From Pyropia yezoensis (taxonomy: Eukaryota; Rhodophyta; Bangiophyceae; Bangiales; Bangiaceae), in contig CM020618.1 in the NCBI GenBank assembly GCA_009829735.1, forward strand, positions 31,038,894 through 31,102,893: 64,000 nt of DNA, given 5' to 3'. Both the position numbers and the translations under genes were made by a program. Below, in pieces: positions 45,682 through 56,666 of this stretch; the first letter of the stretch is position 1; each line of letters begins with the position of its first letter. The notes beneath the pieces are model-generated. The model was not told where the DNA came from. It ran no database searches and saw only the letters and a list, made by a program, of their open reading frames with translations.

Positions 45682-47626
45682 ATGGCGACTCCGGGAGTGG
45701 AGACGGACTCTCTCGATGAGCGTATGGAGGACACCTCCTACGGTGCAGCGCCTGCCGGGACTTCCGGCGGGGGCTCCGCGATCGCTCCGGGGGGTGGGAC
45801 TCCCGCGTCACCCGGCTTTGGGTTGACGGCAGGATCTCCCCCGGAGGCGGGACAAGTTGTCCCGCGTGAGGCCTTGGGGCGGTGGTTTTACCCCGCTTGG
45901 CCTCTGTATGAGGAGGGGTTGACTGTTCTTCGCTGTGGCCGACTTGGCGCAGCGATGGGTCGGGTATGGGACCGCCTACGGGAGAAGTATCCCCGTAGGG
46001 TCGGGTTCCCTGCCGGCTTCAGGACGGACCAGTTTGCCTTCCTGGACGACGAGGAGGTCGAGGACTTGCAGCGGGCCAAGGCCATGGTGGACCGCGGGGG
46101 AACTATCCCGGGTCCCGGCGACTTGCCGACCTTCACTTGGGACGCGGTGGCAACTCGCCCCCCCGTACCTTCACGAGGCCGATCCGCACACTCATCACTT
46201 TGATGTGCGGATGGAGAAGGACTTCCGGCGAGGTCCCTACTTGGTGACCTCGGCTCAACTTGAGTTTCCTCAGCAGTCTGCTGCCAGTAAGGAGCAATAC
46301 TACCCGAAGAAGCCCGAGTGGTGGCCTCAAGTTGAGGTCCCCTACGGGTTCCCGGCATTGTTGCCACGGTTGCTTGACCACTTCGGCTCCGTCATGTTGA
46401 CGGCTGGCCCTGATCATCTGGTGTGGGCCATGTTGGCCACCCAGTGGCTCCTCGAGGTCATGTCGACCTGGGTGTCATGTGTTCAGCGGCGGGGGATGCT
46501 CTGGCATCTCCCCCTCCGGCTCATCCAGGGTTTGGAACAGCTCACCCCTCAGCTAGTTGCTGAGGGGTGCTCGTCAGGACAACTCACTCTACTTGAGGAG
46601 ATGCTCCGCCTCCACAAGTTTATCGAGTGGGAGAGCATTGAGCACAAGTTGCGCCGCCCCACTCGGGGGCCCAAGGACGATGGCGCACTTCGCCAGTTCG
46701 TGTGGGTCGCTCGTGAACTTCACGACGGCCGTGTGGTCCTACGAGAGGGGTTGGGCATCGGGGACTACCCGTATGCCCCGGGGGTGGATCGTCACACTGC
46801 GCCACCCCCGGACAAGCCCATAGTTATGGCTGTGCCCTCATATGATGACCATATGACTCAACCTACTGCGGGGGCCCCAAGTCGGGGTCGCAGTTACACC
46901 CGGGTACCGCCACCTCGGCGTGCCCCTCCGCTTCCTCCTGTTCCTTTCCAGCCTCACGGGAACATCCCGATCAGCGTGGCCGTGGAGTCATCCACACCGG
47001 TGTCTCCCAACTTGGGGGCCACCCTCCTGACGGTATACCCCAAGTTGGTGTTACCGCCCACGCCTCTAACCTCAGAGATGATGATCACCACGTTGGTGCG
47101 CACCATTTCCTGGTTGGCCGCGTCGACCGCAACCCTCCAAAGTTCCGAGACTCCTCAACTTGAGGAGCGCGTTCGTACTGCAGTGGCGACCGCGAGTTGC
47201 GAGTCGGTGGCGGAGTTTATGACGGCCGAGTTGGCTCGCATTGGGGCTATTATGCCCCAGCCAACCCCACTTGGGCGTGGCAAGCGTCGTGCGAGCCGGG
47301 CATACTCGCCTCCTCGCCGTCGTCGCCGTCACTCGCGGCGCTCTCCCTCCGTGTCGGAAGACGAGTTGTCTTACTCCGTCTCGGAGTCCTCTACCCCATC
47401 GGAGACGGAGTCTGTCCAGCGTCTGCGTCGCAAACTTGCGCGCAAGACCAGGCAGAAGAGTAGCCACGGTCGGCGCCACTTGCGCGACCGTGAGGGGCGC
47501 GACGGTTCCGACTTGGAGCCGCCGCCCCCTCCAACGGGTGGAGACCGTTATCGGCGTGGGTCTCGCCGCTCGCCTCCACGTGAGGGCGAGGGCCGTGGAG
47601 TGGGAGAGTCTAGCATGCGTGCCTAG
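45682..47626 (+). CDS. Antisense ORF of family A element (element 1 copy), unknown function
   Basis: This gene lies on the strand opposite to gag-pol, between the polypurine tract and the pol stop. The first ATG is at 45682 in context GAGAGCCATGG. The frame shifts once, at a C7 run near 46159-46165 where element 3 has C6. Correcting one base gives 647 residues, exactly the length implied by element 3. The N-terminal part is Gly/Pro-rich. A compact central region (about 70-330) is rich in Trp, Leu and charged residues (GRWFYPAWPLYEEGL, VSCVQRRGMLWHLPLRLI). A Pro-rich stretch follows, and the tail is Arg/Ser-rich (RRRRRHSRRSPS), resembling nuclear RS-type tails. I recognise no family. The 45340-45681 leader and LTR must supply its promoter, since transcription would start from the 3' LTR side. 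Confidence 0.8.
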
Positions 47627-47731
47627 TTGGCAGCTGCCTTTGTTGTGAGAGTGTGAGGGTTAGGGCTGTAGTTTAAAGCCACTCTGCGTACCACTTCGAC
47701 TTGAAGCACTCTCTTGGCACTGTTGCTCGGC

Positions 47732-47752
47732 CTTCCCTCACGTTGAGGGAGG
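47732..47752. other. Hairpin around the pol stop, between convergent reading frames
   Basis: CTTCCCTCA-CGT-TGAGGGAGG forms a stem with one mismatch. The pol stop codon (47738-47740, complement) falls inside it. It is repeated at the same place in the second pol copy and in element 3 (near 63740-63760). A role in 3' end formation is inference. Confidence 0.4.
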
Positions 47753-50700
47753 GCTGTTAGGGTCTATCTCGTTCCGGGCACAGTACGCCCGGACCTTCTC
47801 AGCAGGAAGGTCCTCCACATACTCCCACGTATCATCCTTGGCTTTGTAGCCAAACCAACGCACCCTCAACATGAGGCGGTCAGTATCCTCATCCCAGCCG
47901 TGGTCGATGAACTTGTCGAACACGTACTCCTGCGGGCCCTGTTTGGCTGCAGGCAGCGAGGGCAGGCGCCACGTTTTCAAAGCACGCGCCCAAGCTGGGT
48001 CGCCTGCAGGCGGTGGTGCAACTTTGACCACGTCCTGTCCGTTCACTGTGCGGACCCCATCGTCACTTTCGATGGTGAAGCGCCGCCCATCAGTACGAAG
48101 GACCTGGTACGGCCCCTTCGTCTGGAACACCAACTTACCCCCAGTTGGGGTGTGTGAGTGGACCAATACCCAGTCACCCTGCTCGGGGACATGCTTGGCG
48201 TTGCGCACCTTTTTGTCAAAGGTACGCTTGTAGCGCTTTTGTGCTTTGTCCATCTCAGCCCTGACTTTAGGGATGAGGTTTTCAAGCCTAGCAGCGAACT
48301 CCGCCTTACTCTCAGTAGGAGTGGGCGTACTGCCACCATCCTCCCTAGTTGGGAGCGGCCGCCGCACGGCAATAGACCGCACGCGACGGGGGGTCACAAA
48401 AGCGAGGGGTACTTCCCCGGTAGATGAGTGAACCTGCGAATTGTAGGCAGTGGTCAGAATAGAAATGTATTGGTCCCACGTCTTCACGTGCTCACTCACA
48501 TAATGGCGCAGCTGCCTAACAATAGTTTTGTTGAAGCGCTCCACCTGCCCATTAGTTTGTGGGTGGTAGGGGGTGGCATAGTTTGCCTTAACCCCCAACA
48601 TATCCAGCACTCCTTGAAACAGTACAGACGCAAATTGCGGTCCATTGTCCGATAGTGTACTATCCGGAATGCCATACGCGGCAACCCAGTGATCTAGGAA
48701 GGCTGACACGACCGACATGGCCGTGATCTCTGCCAGTGGGATCGCTCGCGTAAGTTTCGTGAAGCGGTCACAGATGACCAGGAGGTACTGGTTGCCCTCC
48801 TCGGTCACTGGCAGTGGCCCAAGGATGTCCATCGCCAACGCGGCGAAGGGCTCCTTGGCCGGGAACAATAGCATAGCCGTAGTAGGCCGCCGTTCCATCA
48901 GACGGTTCTGTGCACAACTTGTGCAGGCAGCCACCCAACTGTAGATGTCCACCACCATGGACGGCCAGTAGTACCTGGTCCTCAGGGTCTGGTACAGTTT
49001 ACTAGACCCCAGGTGTCCACCCGTGGGAGCGTTATGCTCCCTCTCAAGGATACTGTCCTTGAGGGATGCGGGGACGACAAGTTGTTCGGTCCCCTGGAAT
49101 ACCCCCCTCCTCATGAGGAGGCCATCGTCTCCCAGGAAGAACCGCGTCTCCGCCACTGTATCCAGGGTATCCCTCTGCGACTTGCAGAAGGGATCCTCGG
49201 CCTGGGCCTTCACTACTTCGTCCAGGGACAGGGGCAAGTACTTCTTGTTCCCTGGCGCCTCGGGATTCAACGCCTGACCCGAGCGCGTGACTACCCCCAC
49301 GATGGGGATGTCCTCATCGACTGGGGTGGTGTCCAGTCCCTCGGTAGGTACCCGAGAGAGGCCGTCGGCAAGGGCATGTTGCCTGCCAGGTCGGTACTCA
49401 ATATCAAAGTTGAAGGGTGCAAGTCGCACCCTCCACCGGTTGAGACGAGTGTTCGTACAGTCCGTCTTGAAGATGAACTGCAACGCGCGGTGGTCACAGC
49501 GGATGAGGAACTTCTCACCCTCTAGGTAGTGACGAAGTGACGTCACCGCCCATACCACTGCGAGTCCTTCCAACTCGGTGACTCCGTAGTTCTTCTCGGC
49601 CGAGTTTAGCCCCTTGCTGAAGTATCCCACCGGCAAGTACTCCTTGTCCGGCTGTTGCTGAAGCAACACACAACCAAGTTGGTCGTAGCTAGCGTCCACA
49701 TCCAGGATGTAGTGGCCTCCCAACCTGGGAATAGCCAGGATAGGGGGCTTCAGCAGAAGGTCCCGAAGAGTCTCAAAGGATTCCTGCTCCACCCGACTTG
49801 GGGGAGGCAGGTTCTTCGGTAGCGTTGAGCTCACTAACTCATTCAACGGCTTCGCCACTTTGGCGAAGCCCTTAGTGAAACGTCGGTACACGTTACACAT
49901 CCCGAGGAAGCTCCTCATCTGGGTCTGGGTCCGGGGGTACTGAGCCTTGCGGATGGCCCTCAAGTTTTTTCTCGTTGACACTGAGACGCCCCGGACGGAC
50001 AACATGTCCCAAGTACTCCACCTCTTGAGTGAAGAGGTGGCACTTACTCGCCTTCAGTGACACTCCGGCGTCAGCAAGTAGCTTGAACACCTGGCCAAGA
50101 TGGCCAATGTGTTCCTCCGGACTTCGGGAGAACACAATGATATCGTCTAGGTACACGAGACAGATCTGCCACCGTACTCCGGCCAGAATCATGTCCATAG
50201 CGCGCTGGAAAGTTGCCGGCGCGTTACACAGGCCAAACGGTAGACGCTTGCACTGGTAGGTACCACAGTGACAGGTAAAGGTAGTTTTATGCCTGTCCTC
50301 CGGGGCAATGGGAATTTGCCAGTACCCCGCGTTACAGTCCAGGGTAGAGAACACGTTTGCCTCCCCCAGAGAGTCCAGACAGTCATCCATCCGAGGTAGG
50401 GGATAACTATCCTTCACCGTGCTCTCGTTGAGCTTACGGTAGTCGATACAGAACCGGGGGGTCCCATCAACTTTGGGGACGATCACCACCGGACTCGCCC
50501 ACTCGGCGTTGCTGGCCTCGATCACATCGAGGGCCTCCATGCGAGCAACTTGCTCCTTAACGAGGGCCCTTGAACGGGGTCCCCCCCTATACGGTTGTTG
50601 GCGTATAGGGGGCGCACCGGGTTTCAACTCGATCCGGTGTTGGGTAGCTCTCATGAGTCCCAATTGACCATCCCACAACTTGTGATATTGGTCCAAGAGG

Positions 50701-51714
50701 CGTTCAACTTGAACCCTCACCTGGGTGGAACACCCTCCATGTTTACCTGGGGCCGAGGAGAGGCGGCCGACTTGGCTTGATGCTTCTCCTTTCCGGACTT
50801 CGGGTCGCTACTTGCGCCCGCGCTGAGGGTGACCGCTACTACCGGTCCCTCGTGTTGGTCGATATAGCCGAACTTGGCCCCCGACTTGAAGAACTTGGGC
50901 GACGAGCTCAGGTTCATCACCTGGATCCTCCACGGGACTCCGGCTTTGGAGTCCATCGTGCCAAGGGCAACATGCACTTGGTGCTTGCGAGCAAGACGGG
51001 GGTTAGGGTGCACCAACCCGTTCCCCGCATAATCAGTTACAACATCCACGTGCGCCACCGAGTTGGGGGGCAACATGACTTTACGGGCTAAACGCAGAGT
51101 AGCAGTAAACCCTTCCCTCACAGAACAAACAGGCTTCGACTGTGAAACTGTCACAGGAGCCACAGACTTTCCCTTACCAAGGATGGGGATAGTCTCCCCA
51201 TTCATCAACTTGACCCAGTACTCAGGGCCACAAATCAAGGCACTTGTGTTACGACATAAGGGGTACCCAGAAGCAGGGGTACCGATATATTCTCAACTAC
51301 ACCATAGGTCACGTCGACCTCATGGGTCCCCAACCGAGTTGGTAGGGTCACGGCACCAACGATGGGAAGTACCCCACCATTGATATCGATCAGATGGTCA
51401 GCTTTAGACTTCCAGCGTTGGAGCCTCATCCCCTTTGGTAATAGCGACTTGCGTATCAAGGAGGCTCCTGACCCGGTATCAAGTACGATACGGACACAAC
51501 AGGCGCGGCCGGGGGCAAGTTGCACCGTCCAGCCACCTGGAAGTTCTCACCCGTCAGCACCGCGATGACCGACGTGGGTTTACGTTCTTGGGAGTCCCAC
51601 CCGAGGTGGGCGGACCCCTTAGGTCGCCGCAGTATCCGACACGGTTGGTTCGTCTCTTGGCCCACTTGGCGAGGCTGCCGTTGTGAGCTTCGGACGACCA
51701 GCTCCAACGGTCAT
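47738..51714 (-). CDS. pol polyprotein of element 1, copy left of the gap (frameshifted)
   Basis: Starts at the ATG overlapping the gag stop (51714) and ends at TGA 47738-47740. Domains in order: aspartic protease (VLDTGSGAS, about 51480), reverse transcriptase (LVYLDDIIVFS, about 50129-50160), RNase H (ILDVDASYDQLG, about 49680-49715), integrase zinc finger (HNAPTGGHLG ... CTSCAQN, about 49040-48900), DDE core (MDILGPL, LSDNGPQF near 48645, VERFNKT near 48540), and a chromodomain (LRVRWFGYKAKDDTWEYVEDL, about 47900-47780). Single-base indels near 49970 (T6 for T5), 50722, 51238 and 51525 break the frame. None is shared with the other copy, so they look like sequence errors rather than decay. 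Confidence 0.85.
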
Positions 51715-52058
51715 TCGTTTCCCGCCGACTTGGCGTCCGAATCTGAGGGCGAAGGGGACGACGACGAGTCCGAGGACGACGTGTCCGCCCCCTCCGTCGA
51801 GGGTGTGGCGACCGCCACCACTGGTCGAGACCACCCTCGCGGCGTGAACGCACTTCGTTCGTAGCCGACTTCTTACTCGCATTCCTAACAAGCTGTTGGA
51901 TGCGTTTACTCAACTTGGGGCAATCATATGCCCAGTGACCATCGGAGTTGCAGTTCCAACACCGATGGATCAGTTCCCGAGGGGTCTTCCAACTGGGGAA
52001 GACGACGAGGTACCTTGGGAAGTTCCACGGCAGCTACCACCCTCTCCTTGCGGATTCG
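51711..52058 (-). CDS. C-terminal end of gag, left of the assembly gap
   Basis: This repeats the gag zinc-knuckle region and acidic Ser-rich tail found at 57013-56663, with small indels, ending in the same ATGA overlap with pol. It is cut by the N run at 52059. Most likely it is the same locus assembled twice. Confidence 0.75.
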
Positions 52059-52558
52059 NNNNNNNNNNNNNNNNNNNNNNNNNNNNNNNNNNNNNNNNNN
52101 NNNNNNNNNNNNNNNNNNNNNNNNNNNNNNNNNNNNNNNNNNNNNNNNNNNNNNNNNNNNNNNNNNNNNNNNNNNNNNNNNNNNNNNNNNNNNNNNNNNN
52201 NNNNNNNNNNNNNNNNNNNNNNNNNNNNNNNNNNNNNNNNNNNNNNNNNNNNNNNNNNNNNNNNNNNNNNNNNNNNNNNNNNNNNNNNNNNNNNNNNNNN
52301 NNNNNNNNNNNNNNNNNNNNNNNNNNNNNNNNNNNNNNNNNNNNNNNNNNNNNNNNNNNNNNNNNNNNNNNNNNNNNNNNNNNNNNNNNNNNNNNNNNNN
52401 NNNNNNNNNNNNNNNNNNNNNNNNNNNNNNNNNNNNNNNNNNNNNNNNNNNNNNNNNNNNNNNNNNNNNNNNNNNNNNNNNNNNNNNNNNNNNNNNNNNN
52501 NNNNNNNNNNNNNNNNNNNNNNNNNNNNNNNNNNNNNNNNNNNNNNNNNNNNNNNNNN
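52059..52558. other. Assembly gap of exactly 500 N
   Basis: The round number marks a scaffold gap of unknown true size. Left-side sequence 47610-52058 and right-side sequence 52559-57013 are near-identical, so the two contigs probably overlap here. Confidence 0.97.
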
Positions 52559-52679
52559 TGCGTGCCTAGTTGGCAGCTGCCTTTGTTGTGAGAGTGTAGG
52601 GTTAGGGCTGTAGTTTAAAGCCACTCTGCGTACCACTTCGACTTGAAGCACTCTCTTGGCACTGTTGCTCGGCCTTCCC
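52559..52679 (+). other. Tail of the antisense ORF and pol 3' spacer, right of the gap
   Basis: It matches 47611-47737 (TGCGTGCCTAGTTGGCAGCTG onwards), the last codons and stop of the antisense ORF and the spacer before the pol stop, with one small deletion (GTGTAGGG for GTGTGAGGG). Confidence 0.8.
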
Positions 52680-55600
52680 TCACGTTGAGGGAGGGCTGTT
52701 AGGGTCTATCTCGTTCCGGGCACAGTACGCCCGGACCTTCTCAGCAGGAAGGTCCTCCACATACTCCCACGTATCATCCTTGGCTTTGTAGCCAAACCAA
52801 CGCACCCTCAACATGAGGCGGTCAGTATCCTCATCCCAGCCGTGGTCGATGAACTTGTCGAACACGTACTCCTGCGGGCCCTGTTTGGCTGCAGGCAGCG
52901 AGGGCAGGCGCCACGTTTTCAAAGCACGCGCCCAAGCTGGGTCGCCTGCAGGCGGTGGTGCAACTTTGACCACGTCCTGTCCCGTTCACTGTGCGGACCC
53001 CATCGTCACTTTCGATGGTGAAGCGCCGCCCATCAGTACGAAGGACCTGGTACGGCCCCTTCGTCTGGAACACCAACTTACCCCCAGTTGGGGTGTGTGA
53101 GTGGACCAATACCCAGTCACCCTGCTCGGGACATGCTTGGCGTTGCGCACCTTTTTGTCAAAGGTACGCTTGTAGCGCTTTTGTGCTTTGTCCATCTCAG
53201 CCCTGACTTTAGGGATGAGGTTTTCAAGCCTAGCAGCGAACTCCGCCTTACTCTCAGTAGGAGTGGGCGTACTGCCACCATCCTCCCTAGTTGGGAGCGG
53301 CCGCCGCACGGCAATAGACCGCACGCGACGGGGGGTCACAAAAGCGAGGGGTACTTCCCGGTAGATGAGTGAACCTGCGAATTGTAGGCAGTGGTCAGAA
53401 TAGAAATGTATTGGTCCCACGTCTTCACGTGCTCACTCACATAATGGCGCAGCTGCCTAACAATAGTTTTGTTGAAGCGCTCCACCTGCCCATTAGTTTG
53501 TGGGTGGTAGGGGGTGGCATAGTTTGCCTTAACCCCCAACATATCCAGCACTCCTTGAAACAGTACAGACGCAAATTGCGGTCCATTGTCCGATAGTGTA
53601 CTATCCGGAATGCCATACGCGGCAACCCAGTGATCTAGGAAGGCTGACACGACCGACATGGCCGTGATCTCTGCCAGTGGGATCGCTCGCGTAAGTTTCG
53701 TGAAGCGGTCACAGATGACCAGGAGGTACTGGTTGCCCTCCTCGGTCACTGGCAGTGGCCCAAGGATGTCCATCGCCAACGCGGCGAAGGGCTCCTTGGC
53801 CGGGAACAATAGCATAGCCGTAGTAGGGCCGCCGTTCCATCAGACGGTTCTGTGCACAACTTGTGCAGGCAGCCACCCAACTGTAGATGTCCACCACCAT
53901 GGACGGCCAAGTAGTACCTGGTCCTCAGGGTCTGGTACAGTTTACTAGACCCCAGGTGTCCACCCGTGGGAGCGTTATGCTCCCTCTCAAGGATACTGTC
54001 CTTGAGGGATGCGGGGACGACAAGTTGTTCGGTCCCCTGGAATACCCCCCTCCTCATGAGGAGGCCATCGTCTCCCAGGAAGAACCGCGTCTCCGCCACT
54101 GTATCCAGGGTATCCCTCTGCGACTTGCAGAAGGGATCCTCGGCCTGGGCCTTCACTACTTCGTCCAGGGACAGGGGGCAAGTACTTCTTGTTCCCTGGC
54201 GCCTCGGGATTCAACGCCTGACCCGAGCGCGTGACTACCCCCACGATGGGGATGTCCTCATCGACTGGGGTGGTGTCCAGTCCCTCGGTAGGTACCCGAG
54301 AGAGGCCGTCGGCAAGGGCATGTTGCCTGCCAGGTCGGTACTCAATATCAAAGTTGAAGGGTGCAAGTCGCACCCTCCACCGGTTGAGACGAGTGTTCGT
54401 ACAGTCCGTCTTGAAGATGAACTGCAACGCGCGGTGGTCACAGCGGATGAGAACTTCTCACCCTCTAGGTAGTGACGAAGTGACGTCACCGCCCATACCA
54501 CTGCGAGTCCTTCCAACTCGGTGACTCCGTAGTTCTTCTCGGCCGAGTTTAGCCCCTTGCTGAAGTATCCCACCGGCAAGTACTCCTTGTCCGGCTGTTG
54601 CTGAAGCAACACACAACCAAGTTGGTCGTAGCTAGCGTCCCACATCCAGGATGTAGTGGCCTCCCAACCTGGGAATAGCCAGGATAGGGGGCTTCAGCAG
54701 AAGGTCCCGAAAGAGTCTCAAAGGATTCCTGCTCCACCCGACTTGGGGGAGGCAGGTTCTTCGGTAGCGTTGAGCTCACTAACTCATTCAACGGCTTCGC
54801 CACTTTGGCGAAGCCCTTAGTGAAACGTCGGTACACGTTACACATCCCGAGGAAGCTCCTCATCTGGGTCTGGGTCCGGGGGTACTGAGCCTTGCGGATG
54901 GCCCTCAAGTTTTTCTCGTTGACACTGAGACGCCCCGGACGGACAACATGTCCCAAGTACTCCACCTCTTGAGTGAAGAGGTGGCACTTACTCGCCTTCA
55001 GTGACACTCCGGCGTCAGCAAGTAGCTTGAACACCTGGCCAAGATGGCCAATGTGTTCCTCCGGACTTCGGGAGAACACAATGATATCGTCTAGGTACAC
55101 GAGACAGATCTGCCACCGTACTCCGGCCAGAATCATGTCCATAGCGCGCTGGAAAGTTGCCGGCGCGTTACACAGGCCAAACGGTAGACGCTTGCACTGG
55201 TAGGTACCACAGTGACAGGTAAAGGTAGTTTTATGCCTGTCCTCCGGGGCAATGGGAATTTGCCAGTACCCCGCGTTACAGTCCAGGGTAGAGAACACGT
55301 TTGCCTCCCCCAGAGAGTCCAGACAGTCATCCATCCGAGGTAGGGGATAACTATCCTTCACCGTGCTCTCGTTGAGCTTACGGTAGTCGATACAGAACCG
55401 GGGGGTCCCATCAACTTTGGGGACGATCACCACCGGACTCGCCCACTCGGCGTTGCTGGCCTCGATCACATCGAGGGCCTCCATGCGAGCAACTTGCTCC
55501 TTAACGAGGGCCCTTGAACGGGGTCCCCCCCTATACGGTTGTTGGCGTATAGGGGGCGCACCGGGTTTCAACTCGATCCGGTGTTGGGTAGCTCTCATGA

Positions 55601-56666
55601 GTCCCAATTGACCATCCCACAACTTGTGATATTGGTCCAAGAGGCGTTCAACTTGAACCCTCAACCTGGGTGGAACACCCTCCATGTTTACCTGGGGCCG
55701 AGGAGAGGCGGCCGACTTGGCTTGATGCTTCTCCTTTCCGGACTTCGGGTCGCTACTTGCGCCCGCGCTGAGGGTGACCGCTACTACCGGTCCCTCGTGT
55801 TGGTCGATATAGCCGAACTTGGCCCCCGACTTGAAGAACTTGGGCGACGAGCTCAGGTTCATCACCTGGATCCTCCACGGGACTCCGGCTTTGGAGTCCA
55901 TCGTGCCAAGGGCAACATGCACTTGGTGCTTGCGAGCAAGACGGGGGTTAGGGTGCACCAACCCGTTCCCCGCATAATCAGTTACAACATCCACGTGCGC
56001 CACCGAGTTGGGGGGCAACATGACTTTACGGGCTAAACGCAGAGTAGCAGTAAACCCTTCCCTCACAGAACAAACAGGCTTCGACTGTGAAACTGTCACA
56101 GGAGCCACAGACTTTCCCTTACCAAGGATGGGGATAGTCTCCCCATTCATCAACTTGACCCAGTACTCAGGGCCACAAATCAAAGGCACTTGTGTTACGA
56201 CATAAGGGGTACCCAGAAGCAGGGGTACCGATATATTCTCAACTACACCATAGGTCACGTCGACCTCATGGGTCCCCAACCGAGTTGGTAGGGTCACGGC
56301 ACCAACGATGGGAAGTACCCCACCATTGATATCGATCAGATGGTCAGCTTTAGACTTCCAGCGTTGGAGCCTCATCCCCTTTGGTAATAGCGACTTGCGT
56401 ATCAAGGAGGCTCCTGACCCGGTATCAAGTACGATACGGACACAACAGGCGCGGCCGGGGGCTAGTTGCACCCGTCCAGCCACCTGGAAGTTCTCACCCG
56501 TCAGCACCGCGATGACCCGACGTGGGTTTACGTTCTTGGGAAGTCCCACCCGAGGTGGGCGGACTCCCTTAGGTCGCCGCAGTATCCGACACGGTTGGTT
56601 CGTCCTCTTGGCCCACTTGGCCGAGGCTGCCGTTGTGAGCTTCGGACGACCAGCTCCAACGGTCAT
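52680..56666 (-). CDS. pol polyprotein of element 1, copy right of the gap (frameshifted)
   Basis: The same domain order as the left copy. The first roughly 670 codons (56666 to about 54650) form one unbroken frame through protease (near 56430), RT (YLDDIIVFS near 55095) and the start of RNase H. Beyond that, single-base indels at about 54640, 54710, 54452, 54177, 53908, 53827, 53358, 53130 and 52982 break the frame; each is absent from the left copy. The start ATG (56666-56664) overlaps the gag stop (56665-56663). A consensus of the two copies would be one open pol of roughly 1,300 codons with a C-terminal chromodomain, which in chromoviruses directs integration to marked chromatin. Confidence 0.87.

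Noticed and set aside
47640..47670. GGGTTAGGG as a telomere-like repeat
   Set aside because: Single occurrence in the antisense-ORF 3' spacer; no tandem array.
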